Assembly: GCF_020080045.1 (NCBI RefSeq)
Contig: NZ_CP083451.1
Span: 3,707,001 to 3,771,000, forward strand
From: Comamonas odontotermitis
GTDB lineage: Bacteria; Pseudomonadota; Gammaproteobacteria; Burkholderiales; Burkholderiaceae_C
Length of the DNA: 64,000 nt
Reading direction: 5' to 3'
Part shown: one piece after another, positions 28,778-37,753 of the stretch
How the letters are laid out: the number at the start of each line of letters is the position of its first letter
Numbering within the stretch: position 1 is the first letter of the stretch
Made by a program: the position numbers and the translations under genes
Notes under the pieces: model-generated
The model's input: the letters and a program-made list of their open reading frames with translations, nothing else
What the model was told of the DNA's origin: nothing
The model's database searches: none

Positions 28778-31700
28778 CTAACGTCTGCCGCTCCTGCTCT
28801 GCCAGCCTGCAGCCAGCATCAGCAGTACAGCCAGCAGCAACAGCATCGTGCGCGAATCCACCGGGACGGGCGCAGGCACGGCAGGCGGTTTCGGACCAGG
28901 CGTGTAGGTGGCTGCAGCCGAAAGGCTCGCCGTACAGGCATTGATGCCTGCCGGATCATTCTGCGTGTCCCAACAGGCCTGCGCCGTATTGGTGACAGGG
29001 GCGGGAGTGGCCACGAACTGCGCCTCAAACACCACCTCGACCCGGTTTGCACCTGTGGCCGTTCCGTTGTCCGGTGCCAGCGTGGCATCCACGACAAGGC
29101 GGTTGTTCGCCTGGTCGTAGTAACAGCCCGCAGGCGGGGCCACCACCGTGGAGGCGCCATTGGCCGCGCAGCTCACGCTGCCGCTAACGAAGGTCATGCC
29201 TTCAGGCATCGGGTCGCGCATCTGCACCACCATCGCCGCAGGATTGGGGTTGTCCAGCACAATGATCCACTTCACATGCCCATCGCTGCCCTGTGCGGCG
29301 GCCTTGGTGATGAAGGGCGGATCGACGACTACCGGCGGCACCGGCTCGATCGGATCGCTGTCAGTGGCGGTACAGCTCGCTGGCGTGCTGGGCTCAGTGC
29401 CAGCACCGGCCACGCAGCCGCCGCCCACCAGGTTGGCCGTGTTCACGGCCTGCGCCCCAGGTGCTGCCGCGCCGACAGTGCCAGTCACTGTGTAACTGAC
29501 AGAGCCACCATTGGCCGCCACCGTGATACCCGTGCAAGCCAGGCCTGCGCAGGTGCCGAGATCAGACCCGGCCGAAGCAGCCCCCGGGGCAATGCTGGTG
29601 ATGCCCGACAGGCCGCTGACTACTGCGTCACGCCACTCCACCCCGTTTGCCGCCGTGCCGCCGGTATTGGTGATGGTCACCGTGTACGTGGTCTGGGTGC
29701 CCGCCGTCAGTTGGTTCACACCATTGGTCTTGCTCACGAGGAGCGCAGCTGGCATGTTCACCGGTACATCCTCCGTGCTGGGGTTGCAGGCCAGCGGGTT
29801 GCCATCGAGCTTGCAGGCTGGGTCGCCTCCGCCGCTCAGGTGCGCTGTGTTGGTACCCGCTGTCGCCCCCACGGTGGCATCACTCGTGTCGATGGGGATC
29901 GTGATGATGTAGGTGCCCAGGTTCAGCGTCACACCTGTAGTGCCGCTGAGTACGCAGTCCGCTCCCAGGCTGGTGTCTCCTGCTGCTCCGCAGGCTTCCA
30001 GCTTGGGCACGCTCGCTCCTGTGCCCGCCTCTACCGTCGGCGCACCCGCCAGCTTGATGCCGCTGGGCAGTGCATCGGCAATCGTGATCCCGTCCATGGT
30101 CGGCGCACCAGCTATCGTCACGGTGATCACGTATTTCTGGCCCGACGCTCCCTTGATCAGCGCAGCAGGCTCTGCCACCTTGGTGGCCGAGACCTGCGGC
30201 AAGCCGCTGTTCTTGTAGGTACACAGCAGCTCAGGCGCACCGGCTGGCACCGTCAGATCCTTGCCCGCCAGGCTGCCAGCACTGCACGACACCGTCTTGG
30301 TGTACTTGGCTGTGTTGTCAGGATTGGAGAACACTTCTTCGGGCAGCGTCAGCACGTCGCCCGCATACACGGTGGCGGCGTTGGTGCCGGTATCGGTCTT
30401 GTCCGAGTCCGTGGCGGTCGAGATGATGGAGGCCGTGGTGCCGTTGTAGGCCGCCGTGATGTTGACCGTCTCACCGCTGGTGCCGTTGATCCACTGCTTG
30501 GCCAGCTTGAGCTGCGCGCTCTTGCGCGTGTTGGTGACCGTGCAGGTGACTGCCGCATTGGGCATGGCAAAGCTGGAGACAGCGCCAATGCCGTTGTCGC
30601 AGCTGTAGGCCACGTCATAGTTGGCGCTGTTGCCTGCCGTCCAGCCCTCTGCAATCGCCACGGTGCTGCCCACGATGGCCGTCGCCGTGGCATCCACCAC
30701 TGCGCCGCCCACGGCCGAGCTGCCGCCCACCGCACCGGTCACGCCGGAGCCAGTGATGGCCAGGCTCACCGCATCACCGCTCTTGCCGTTACTCCATGCC
30801 TTCTTGAGCGTGATTCCAGCTGTGGCCTGCCCTGTCAGGTCGCCGCAGGCATTGGCACTTGCAGCCGTTGTACCCGTAATGCTGGCGGTATTGAAGGCGC
30901 CATTGCCGGCACTGCCGTTGCAGGCCAGCGCCATGCCCCCCACCATCGTGTAGTCAATGGTGACCGTATAGGTGTGCGTCGCACCGGCTGCGATGGGCAG
31001 GCTGGATGCGCCAATCTGCTGCTCGGCTCCGTTGGCTGGGTTGCTGCGTGGGAAGGCACGGCCTCCCAGCACACCGCCGCCAGCTGGCTGAGCATTGATG
31101 CTGGTCAAGGTGGCACTGCCGGCAAAGCCAGGGGTGTCAGAGAGCGTGTAGCTGCCGTCCGAGCCGCCCGTGTTCTTCACCGTCAGCTGGTAGCTTGCCG
31201 TGTACTGGTTAAGACCTGCGGCAGCATTGATCGCAGGTGCAGACTTCTCCACCGTCAGCGCCGCTGGCGTGTTCACATCGGTGGACCAGTTAGCGCAACT
31301 GGTCGTTGTCGCATCGCAGGCGGCGCCTGGCGGGCTTGGCGGATTGCCGCTGCCGCTGGGGTGGGTTGCTGCGTAATTGACCAACGCCCCGGCTGTGGCT
31401 GGCGCCTTGACTGTCACCGTAAAGGATGCCGATGGAGACTCACCGCCCGCCTCGGTCAAGGGGCCCGGCACGGCGCAGGTCAGCAAGGTCTGTTTGTCGC
31501 TGGCAGCGCCAGTACAGATGTCACCCTGGGCCGACACGAACTCCATGCCTTCAGGCAGCAGATCCTGCACGGTCAGGACCGGTCCCGTCGGCAGTTCGCC
31601 GGTATTGGTCAGCGTCAATGTGTAGTTGAACTGTTCACCGGTCAGCACGACGCGTGGACCCGTCTTTTGCAGGGTGATTTTGGCATTGGCCTTGAGCGGG

Positions 31701-34700
31701 TTGACGATGCTGCCCACGGCACCAATGGCGATGACATCCGCTGGCGGGGTCGTGCTTTCCGCAGCCCAGCTGTAGTTCGCAGGCGGTGTGGCCTTGCCGG
31801 TTTCATTCAGGGCGGAGCATGTGGCTCCTTTCGGCACCTGCACCGTGGTGCTGCCCGAGACGCCATTGGCCGCAATGCCCACCGCGCCCGTGTAGGTGCC
31901 GGTATCGCAAACCAGCGAGAAACCATAGTTGCCTGGCGCACCAGTGGCTGGCGCGCCCGTCACCGTCTTGTTGATGGTGACGCTCACCTGATCGCGCGTC
32001 AGTGAGTTGGCGATCGTAGCTGCCAGCGTGCCGCCCGCTGCCATGGGGCCACCGGGATTCGTGATCTGCTCCGCTCCCCAGGTGTAATTGGCTACCGGCG
32101 GCTTGGCCCCTTCGGTCACCGTACAGCTGGAGCCTGCTGGGATATTGCCGACCGATGCCGAGGACCCTGCAGACACATTACCGCTGGCAGAGAAGCCGCC
32201 AGCAGGCGCTGCACCACCCGTGCAGCTCACGCTGAAAGGAAAGCTCAGGGCAGGCAGCGGGCTGGGGCCGCCCGTCACGGTCTTGCTCACCGTCAAGGTG
32301 CCTGGATTGGCACTGAGAGAATTGGCAATGCTGGCCGCCAATGCGCCACCGGGAGCCATGGCCCCCGCTGGGTTCGTGATCTGCTCCACGCTCCAGGTGT
32401 AGCCGGGCACGGCAGGTTTATTGCCCTCGGCCACACTGCAGGTGGAGCCCGCCGGAATGCCGGTCACCTGCGCCGAGCCACCTGCGGCCACATTGCCGCT
32501 GGCATTGAATGGAGCAGCACCGCCAGAGCAGCTCACGCTGAAAGGAAAGCTCAGAGGAGGCAGCGGACTGGGGCCACCGGATACGGTCTTGCTGACCGTC
32601 AAGGTACCCGGCAGTGGCGAGAAATTGGCCACCACGGCCATGTCGGCGTTCGTCGGCGTCAAGGTGCAGTTGTTTGTGTTCTGGCCCTGACTGCAGGCGG
32701 CGCCCGTCCAGCCTGTGAAGCTCCAACCCGGTGTGGTGGTGGTGACCTGGCAGGTGCTGGAGACGCCGCTCGCTACCGGTGATGGCGTGCAATTGGCGCT
32801 GCCGCCATTGACAACGCCCCCGCCCACCGGGTTGACCGTGGCCGTGACGTTGTAGGTGATGGGGGCGTTGGTGATGGTGCAGACGATGTTGTCACCAGCT
32901 ACGGGGTTGAACTCGGGCCATTGCAATTGCGTGCCCTGCGCCGTTCCTGGGCCGCTGGGCGCTGCTGCCGTAGAGCCCGAGCAACTGAGGCTGGATGTGT
33001 ACGCGCTGGGCAGCTGGTCTGCACCCGTGCCATTGGCCTTGAGGGCCTCAAAGAACTGCAGCGTCTTGCCTGCCTGAAGCACCTGCAGGCCAGTGGTTGC
33101 GGTGGCGGGTACGGTAGTGCCAGTCGTGGTTGCGCTGGATGCCGGAATGCCTCCGGAAGACATGCGGATCTGGAACTGATCGGTAGCCGCAATGCGACCC
33201 GTCAGGTTCTTGTTGAGGGTTACCCACACAGGCGTGGGTGTATTCTGGCAAGCGGCATCGCTGCTCGTGCCAGCCCCCATGCCGGTGACTGTCGCGGTTA
33301 CGCTGTTGAACAGGCCCTTGCCAGTGGTTCCGTCGCAAATGTCAGCACCCACCTTGCCTGGTTTGACCGTGAAGCGCACGACCATCGAATAGGTTTCGGT
33401 TCGGCCACTGGCGAGCCCATGGCTGCTGCTCAGCGTCCAGGGGCCAGCCCCATTGATGGAGCTGGGCGGATTGCCGCCGCACGCCGTGCCTCCGCCACCA
33501 CTTCGGGTGCATGTCAGCGACTGCAGGCTGTTGATCGTCACATCGCCATCAAAGCCCGGCGTGTCGGTCAATGCATAGGTTCTGTTGCCCGTAGTGTCGT
33601 TCGTGACCACAACCGTGTAGCCGATGTCGAACTGATCAGGCTGGCCCGCCACTGGCACGGGGGCCGATGCCACGGTTTTCTTGACATTCAGCGGGCCATC
33701 ATCATCAACAATGGTGTAGACCGCTGGCGACGCATCCTGCCCGCACACATCATTGGAGCTGCGCACATATTGGGAGGATGGCTGGATCTCGAAGTTGATG
33801 GTCTTGCTGGCTCCGGCAATGGCGTTGCCAACGATATAGATTGGCAGCTGGATCAAGCTGGCAACCGATGTGCCGTCGTAGCTGCCAGCTGCCACATTGA
33901 CTGTGAATGTATCGCTGGTGCCACTGCTTGTGCCCGTGAAGTAATCAACACCCCGCACCGCGCTTCCGCCGGTGATCTTGACGGTAACGGTCATGCCTCC
34001 CGCAGGAACCACGCCATTGACCCGAAAGGTGGGCAGATCAGTGCCTCTTTGCGAGCCACTGTCGCCTTCCAGATCCGAGTAGCTGGTCTTGGAAAAATCG
34101 ACAAACGGAGTGAGGGCCAATTGCACGTTGTCCAGGAAATTTCCTGAGCTGGCTCCGCCAGCCGATCTGATCGACTCGAATCCGAAGTTGGTACCACCGG
34201 TCGCCCCGGCATACGTGAAGGCGCCACTGTAGTCGCGCCAGCCATTGGTGGCGGCCGGCACCGGCGTATTGACCGTTCCCAGGTATGCAACTGGTGTGTC
34301 CATTGCACCATTTGATGTCGTTCCCACCTGCGCGACCGAGGTAGTGGCGCCGATCTTGACCTCTGCCACGTCTCTGACCGTGGCGCTTGACCGCCCCCGG
34401 TGGCTGAACCGCCAGTTGACCGTTTCACCCTGTACCAGGCAGATTTTCTGGTAGAGCCGCGAGGCCTCATTGGCGTTCAGCTCCACAAAGTTGGAGCCAT
34501 TTCTTGCCACAACCCCCATGAAGCTGGAGCTCCACATCTCGATCAGCCCACCCGTGGCCACGAGATTGGGCAGGTTGCAGGTTCCACTGACCGAGCCCGC
34601 CCGGTGTGTGGTGTCCCAGCCCGGCACGTTGTCGCTGGGCATGGTTTGGTAACAGCTGGCCGGCAGCACCGGCTCCTCAAAACCCGGGTTGATAAAAATG

Positions 34701-34873
34701 CGCTGCACCTGTGCTTGCGCTGGCACTGCAGCGACGCAGGCCAAAGCCAGAACGCCTCCCAACGCCCATGGGCGCCAGCCCAAGACCGGAGGGGTTTTGC
34801 GAAAGTTCGAAACCGGGGAAGGCAGTGCCTGTGGGGGCGCCGCATTGCGATACGGGCTTGGAATGATCATCAT
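28778..34873 (-). CDS. Giant secreted repeat protein with DUF11-type domains and C-terminal sorting-like signal
   Basis: This is a 2031-residue secreted surface protein. A long N-region precedes a signal peptide that ends near AVPAQAQ (about residue 54). A lectin-like N-terminal domain follows (about 55-260) with a Calx-beta-like segment (about 265-390). The rest is a series of DUF11-type Ig-like repeats (LTVEKSAPAIN.., TLTNTGELPTGPVLTVQDLLPEGMEFV..), an InlB B-like segment (about 670-755) and two nearly identical 102-residue SpaA/DUF5979-like units (about 755-960). The C-terminus has a helix (residues about 2010-2024) with an Arg-rich tail (RSGRR), the layout of exosortase-type CTERM signals, but without a clean IPTLxxWG. 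It is inserted between hisF and hisI and has its own terminator. An adhesin or envelope role is inferred. Confidence 0.82.
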   Translation of the reverse strand: MMIIPSPYRNAAPPQALPSPVSNFRKTPPVLGWRPWALGGVLALACVAAVPAQAQVQRIFINPGFEEPVLPASCYQTMPSDNVPGWDTTHRAGSVSGTCNLPNLVATGGLIEMWSSSFMGVVARNGSNFVELNANEASRLYQKICLVQGETVNWRFSHRGRSSATVRDVAEVKIGATTSVAQVGTTSNGAMDTPVAYLGTVNTPVPAATNGWRDYSGAFTYAGATGGTNFGFESIRSAGGASSGNFLDNVQLALTPFVDFSKTSYSDLEGDSGSQRGTDLPTFRVNGVVPAGGMTVTVKITGGSAVRGVDYFTGTSSGTSDTFTVNVAAGSYDGTSVASLIQLPIYIVGNAIAGASKTINFEIQPSSQYVRSSNDVCGQDASPAVYTIVDDDGPLNVKKTVASAPVPVAGQPDQFDIGYTVVVTNDTTGNRTYALTDTPGFDGDVTINSLQSLTCTRSGGGGTACGGNPPSSINGAGPWTLSSSHGLASGRTETYSMVVRFTVKPGKVGADICDGTTGKGLFNSVTATVTGMGAGTSSDAACQNTPTPVWVTLNKNLTGRIAATDQFQIRMSSGGIPASSATTTGTTVPATATTGLQVLQAGKTLQFFEALKANGTGADQLPSAYTSSLSCSGSTAAAPSGPGTAQGTQLQWPEFNPVAGDNIVCTITNAPITYNVTATVNPVGGGVVNGGSANCTPSPVASGVSSTCQVTTTTPGWSFTGWTGAACSQGQNTNNCTLTPTNADMAVVANFSPLPGTLTVSKTVSGGPSPLPPLSFPFSVSCSGGAAPFNASGNVAAGGSAQVTGIPAGSTCSVAEGNKPAVPGYTWSVEQITNPAGAMAPGGALAASIANSLSANPGTLTVSKTVTGGPSPLPALSFPFSVSCTGGAAPAGGFSASGNVSAGSSASVGNIPAGSSCTVTEGAKPPVANYTWGAEQITNPGGPMAAGGTLAATIANSLTRDQVSVTINKTVTGAPATGAPGNYGFSLVCDTGTYTGAVGIAANGVSGSTTVQVPKGATCSALNETGKATPPANYSWAAESTTPPADVIAIGAVGSIVNPLKANAKITLQKTGPRVVLTGEQFNYTLTLTNTGELPTGPVLTVQDLLPEGMEFVSAQGDICTGAASDKQTLLTCAVPGPLTEAGGESPSASFTVTVKAPATAGALVNYAATHPSGSGNPPSPPGAACDATTTSCANWSTDVNTPAALTVEKSAPAINAAAGLNQYTASYQLTVKNTGGSDGSYTLSDTPGFAGSATLTSINAQPAGGGVLGGRAFPRSNPANGAEQQIGASSLPIAAGATHTYTVTIDYTMVGGMALACNGSAGNGAFNTASITGTTAASANACGDLTGQATAGITLKKAWSNGKSGDAVSLAITGSGVTGAVGGSSAVGGAVVDATATAIVGSTVAIAEGWTAGNSANYDVAYSCDNGIGAVSSFAMPNAAVTCTVTNTRKSAQLKLAKQWINGTSGETVNITAAYNGTTASIISTATDSDKTDTGTNAATVYAGDVLTLPEEVFSNPDNTAKYTKTVSCSAGSLAGKDLTVPAGAPELLCTYKNSGLPQVSATKVAEPAALIKGASGQKYVITVTIAGAPTMDGITIADALPSGIKLAGAPTVEAGTGASVPKLEACGAAGDTSLGADCVLSGTTGVTLNLGTYIITIPIDTSDATVGATAGTNTAHLSGGGDPACKLDGNPLACNPSTEDVPVNMPAALLVSKTNGVNQLTAGTQTTYTVTITNTGGTAANGVEWRDAVVSGLSGITSIAPGAASAGSDLGTCAGLACTGITVAANGGSVSYTVTGTVGAAAPGAQAVNTANLVGGGCVAGAGTEPSTPASCTATDSDPIEPVPPVVVDPPFITKAAAQGSDGHVKWIIVLDNPNPAAMVVQMRDPMPEGMTFVSGSVSCAANGASTVVAPPAGCYYDQANNRLVVDATLAPDNGTATGANRVEVVFEAQFVATPAPVTNTAQACWDTQNDPAGINACTASLSAAATYTPGPKPPAVPAPVPVDSRTMLLLLAVLLMLAAGWQSRSGRR
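31995..32613 (-). repeat. Two tandem 306-bp units inside the giant surface-protein gene
   Basis: The same string CAGCTCACGCTGAAAGG starts at 32223 and at 32529, a period of 306 bp (102 codons). Both units code for TLTVSKTV.GGPSPLP.LSFPFSVSC followed by IPAGS.C.V.EG. The high DNA identity in parts of the unit suggests recent duplication or gene conversion. Confidence 0.8.
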
Positions 34874-34906
34874 TACTCTTCATCCAACTGAACGCGCCAG
34901 CAAATG

Positions 34907-34967
34907 CAAAGCGGCGGAGGTGGGCGTGAGAGGATTCATCCTCAACACACCTTCCTCCGCCGCTTTG
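34907..34967 (-). promoter_or_regulatory. 61-nt hairpin in the leader of the giant surface-protein gene
   Basis: A perfect 14-bp outer stem CAAAGCGGCGGAGG/CCTCCGCCGCTTTG (34907-34920, 34954-34967) encloses GTG/CAC and GAGGA/TCCTC pairings around a TTCA loop. It ends 33 nt before the ATG at 34873. No T run follows on either strand, so it is not a standard terminator. A leader structure controlling translation or mRNA stability is an inference. Confidence 0.55.
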
Positions 34968-35297
34968 TATGGGCTGTGGGCGCTCAAATAATTAAATAAA
35001 TTTAAGAATCGCCATTGTTTATTAATATTTGTAACTATTGTACAAATGAATCATCTTATAGATTTCGATCAAATTGTTAATAATTCTATTTTTCAACTAT
35101 TCCACTATAGAGAACGCCAAAAAATACCCTCTAAAAACACAGGATGCAAGCACTCACACCCATCAACAATTGATCAAAATTCTTAATTAATATGATTAGA
35201 TATTTTTGAAAATCGCGAAGGATCTTCCTTACCCCACCTTTGGCGACATCCTTGCACCCAGTCAGCCGCCGTACTGCGATCCGCAGAAACGATGTTG

Positions 35298-35343
35298 AAA
35301 AAAGGAGCTGCCAGCGTCTGAAACCAGACGCTGGCAGCTCCTT
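35298..35343 (-). terminator. Intrinsic terminator of hisF
   Basis: This is a perfect 19-bp stem (35302-35320 with 35325-35343) with an AAAC loop, running into TTTTTT on the minus strand. It starts 37 nt after the hisF stop and is the strongest terminator in the window. It separates hisF from the giant gene. Confidence 0.93.
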
Positions 35344-35379
35344 ATTTGAGAGCATCTGGCCCACAAGGCCAGAAAGGGT

Positions 35380-36180
35380 CTACTGCCGCACAGGAATGCC
35401 TCGCTGCGCCATCAGCGCCTTGGCCTGCCCCACGGTGTATTCGCCGTAGTGGAAGATGCTGGCGGCCAGCACTGCGTCCGCACCACCCACGGTAACGCCA
35501 TCGGCCAAATGCTCCAGATTGCCAACGCCACCCGATGCGATCACCGGCACGCCAACGGCATCGGCCACGGCGCGCGTCAGCTGCAGGTCAAAGCCGCTCT
35601 TGGTGCCGTCGCGGTCCATGCTGGTCAGCAGAATCTCGCCCGCGCCGCGGGTGGCCATTTCAGAAGCCCAACGCACGGCATCCATGCCCGTGTTCTTGCG
35701 GCCGCCGTGGCTGTACACATCCCACCCTGCGCCCACGGGCTGACCATTGGCACCGATGCGTTGCTCATCCTGCGCGCTGCGGCGTTTGGCATCGATGGCC
35801 ACCACGATGCATTGCGCACCGTATTTGTCGCTGGCGGCGTTGATGACTTCCGGGTTGGCAATGGCCGCCGAGTTGAAGCTGGTCTTGTCCGCACCGGCAT
35901 TGAGCAGTCGGCGCACGTCTTCGACCGTGCGCACGCCGCCACCGACGGTCAGCGGGATGAACACCTGGCTGGCCACGGCCTCGATGATGGGCAGGATCAG
36001 GTCACGCCCATCGCTGGTGGCGGTGATGTCCAGGAAAGTCAGCTCGTCCGCGCCCTGCGCGTTGTAGCGTGCCGCAATTTCCACCGGGTCGCCAGCATCA
36101 CGCAGTTCGACAAAATTGACACCTTTGACGACACGGCCGCCCGTGACGTCCAGGCAGGGGATGATGCGTTTGGCAAGCAT
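35380..36180 (-). CDS. hisF: Imidazole glycerol phosphate synthase, cyclase subunit HisF
   Basis: HisF uses ammonia supplied by HisH to convert PRFAR into imidazole glycerol phosphate and AICAR. The 266-residue (beta/alpha)8 barrel begins [12 protein letters not shown], with the catalytic Asp in [12 protein letters not shown] and the second in [15 protein letters not shown]. The phosphate-binding glycines are in VGGGVRT and ASGGVGN. ATG 36180 is the family start; the frame is open 28 codons further. It is cut off from hisA by galE and from hisI by the giant gene, with terminators on both sides. Confidence 0.97.
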   Translation of the reverse strand: MLAKRIIPCLDVTGGRVVKGVNFVELRDAGDPVEIAARYNAQGADELTFLDITATSDGRDLILPIIEAVASQVFIPLTVGGGVRTVEDVRRLLNAGADKTSFNSAAIANPEVINAASDKYGAQCIVVAIDAKRRSAQDEQRIGANGQPVGAGWDVYSHGGRKNTGMDAVRWASEMATRGAGEILLTSMDRDGTKSGFDLQLTRAVADAVGVPVIASGGVGNLEHLADGVTVGGADAVLAASIFHYGEYTVGQAKALMAQRGIPVRQ

Positions 36181-36365
36181 GGAAACTCTCGTGAAAGATG
36201 GAAGAAGGCAGACGAATTTTCTACAGGGCAAAACCATACCACGCCAGGCCTTGGCGGTAGCCATTCGCCCGTGAAAAGCCCCTGCCCCGCTTCACCTGTG
36301 CGTCACCGCAGCCACAGGGCGCCCTGACAGGGCCCCCGGAGACCCTCTGCCAAGGCCTGGCAATG

Positions 36366-36400
36366 AAAAACCGCCGCGAAATCGGCGATTTCTGCGGCGG
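36366..36400 (-). terminator. Intrinsic terminator of the galE-like gene
   Basis: A stem CCGCCGC-GAAAT/ATTTC-T-GCGGCGG (36371-36382, 36388-36400) with a single bulge is followed by TTTTTC on the minus strand. It lies 24 nt after the galE-like stop and upstream of hisF. Confidence 0.85.
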
Positions 36401-36423
36401 TTTTCCGGAATGGACCCACAGGA

Positions 36424-37434
36424 TCAATGCACGCTGCGGCCCATGCCGATCTGCCAGCGCCAGACGTCCTCCATCATGCGATCGAGCCCCAGCTGCGGCT
36501 GCCAGCCCAGCAGCGCACGCGCCTGGCTGATATCGGCCCAGCAGTGGGCCGCATCGCCATTGCGGCGCGGCCCGACACGGAAGGGCACGGCGCGGCCATT
36601 GGCATGCTCGAACGCGCGCACCAGCCCGAGCACCGACGTCGGCTGGCCCGAACCGACGTTGAGCTTGAGCAGCCCCGCGTGGCCCCGCAGATAGTGCAAG
36701 GTGGCGACATAGGCACGCGCCAGATCGGTCACGTGCAGGTAATCGCGCACCGGCGAACCGTCCGGGGTGGCGTAGTCGTTGCCGAAAATGCGCAGGCAGT
36801 CGCGCTTGCCCGCTGCCACCTGGGCCAGGTAAGGCGCCACATGGGTGGACATGCGGGGCGGGTCTTCGGCGATCAGGCCGCTTTCGTGGCAGCCCACGGC
36901 ATTGAAGCTGCGCAGCAGCGCCATGCGCCAGCGCTTGGGGGAGGCCTCGTCCAGGCTGGAGAGCACCTGCTCGACCATCAGGGCCGTCTGCCCGTAGGGC
37001 GTGCTCGCGCAGACCTGCGCATCCTCGCGCACCGGCATGGCAGGCGTGTCGCCATAGACGATGGCCGACGACGAGACGATCAGATTGCGGATGCCAGCGG
37101 TCTGCATGGCACGCAACAGACCCACGGTACCCGAGACGTTGTTGTCGTAGTAACGCAGCGGCTCGCGCGCGGCGTCGGCTGACGATGTGAGAAAGGCGTT
37201 GTGGATCACCGCATCGAAATGCTGCTCGTCAAACAGCTGCTCGAGCATGGCGGTGTCGCGCACGTCAGCATCGATACACGGAGGCGCAAAACCCAGGATC
37301 TTCTCCAGCCGCTGCAGCACCGAGCGGCGTGCATTGCTGAAGTTATCCAGGATCAAAAAAGGCAGCCCTGCTTCTGCGAGGGCAACACAGAGGTGAGAGC
37401 CGATATAGCCGGCTCCGCCAGTCACGAGTATCAC
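36424..37434 (-). CDS. UDP-glucose 4-epimerase-like protein (GalE family, catalytic Lys missing)
   Basis: This is an extended short-chain dehydrogenase of the UDP-hexose 4-epimerase type, 336 residues. The NAD-binding TGGAGYIGSH is at the N-terminus, SSSAIVYG near residue 122 carries the catalytic Ser, and GNDYATPDGSPVRDYLHVTDLA binds substrate. The active-site YxxxK reads YGQTA: Tyr147 is present but the usual Lys is Ala151 (codon GCC). The RYFNPVG motif is changed to RSFNAVG. The start is the GTG at 37434; the frame is open upstream, but the family begins at VILVTGG. It stands alone between hisA and hisF with terminators on both sides. Normal epimerase activity is doubtful. Confidence 0.85.
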   Translation of the reverse strand: MILVTGGAGYIGSHLCVALAEAGLPFLILDNFSNARRSVLQRLEKILGFAPPCIDADVRDTAMLEQLFDEQHFDAVIHNAFLTSSADAAREPLRYYDNNVSGTVGLLRAMQTAGIRNLIVSSSAIVYGDTPAMPVREDAQVCASTPYGQTALMVEQVLSSLDEASPKRWRMALLRSFNAVGCHESGLIAEDPPRMSTHVAPYLAQVAAGKRDCLRIFGNDYATPDGSPVRDYLHVTDLARAYVATLHYLRGHAGLLKLNVGSGQPTSVLGLVRAFEHANGRAVPFRVGPRRNGDAAHCWADISQARALLGWQPQLGLDRMMEDVWRWQIGMGRSVH

Positions 37435-37753
37435 GGGGTGCTTTCTAACAGTCTGCGGAATGCGTGTCCAGCATCTGCTATGGATTCTGACATTTCGCGC
37501 GAGGCCTATTGTCCGATACGCCGGGAAATTGCGGCGAATTTGGCCCATATCATATGTGCCACGCGGTAACAACTGGCATTTGTTGACATTTATCAATGTC
37601 CAACCAGGATCCGCCAGTATGACAACGCATCAGCATCGCCTTCCTACCGTCGCAGCAGGCACTTTTCAGGCAGCCGCCTGACACACACCCCAACGGTTTG
37701 TTGCAATAGAAAAAGCCGCACAGCGTGCGGCTTTGCAAGCGGAGTGGCCAGCC
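37435..37753. other. Intergenic region galE-like / hisA
   Basis: The region is 319 nt without a gene. It holds the hisA terminator (37706-37734) and an inverted repeat TTGACATT-TATC-AATGTCCAA (37583-37603), about 150 nt upstream of the galE-like start, which could be an operator. No promoter with good -35/-10 spacing was recognised. Confidence 0.45.
37706..37734 (-). terminator. Intrinsic terminator of hisA
   Basis: A 10-bp stem AAAGCCGCAC/GTGCGGCTTT (37712-37721, 37725-37734) with a 3-nt loop is followed by TTTTTCTATT on the minus strand. It begins 20 nt after the hisA stop and ends the hisCBHA unit. Confidence 0.9.

Larger units (their letters stand above)
34874..35379. other. AT-rich intergenic region upstream of the giant gene
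   Basis: The region is 506 nt without a gene. It holds a long hairpin next to the giant gene (34907-34967), a strongly AT-rich core (about 34985-35215) that probably carries the promoter on the minus strand, and the hisF terminator at 35298-35343. The base composition is clearly unlike the flanking his genes, pointing to an acquired promoter segment. Confidence 0.55.

Noticed and set aside
28751..32005. 1084-codon open frame on the plus strand
   Set aside because: It is antisense to the giant surface-protein gene, shows no recognisable domain and has Arg/His/Gly-rich composition typical of a shadow frame. The minus-strand gene has a signal peptide, repeats and a terminator.
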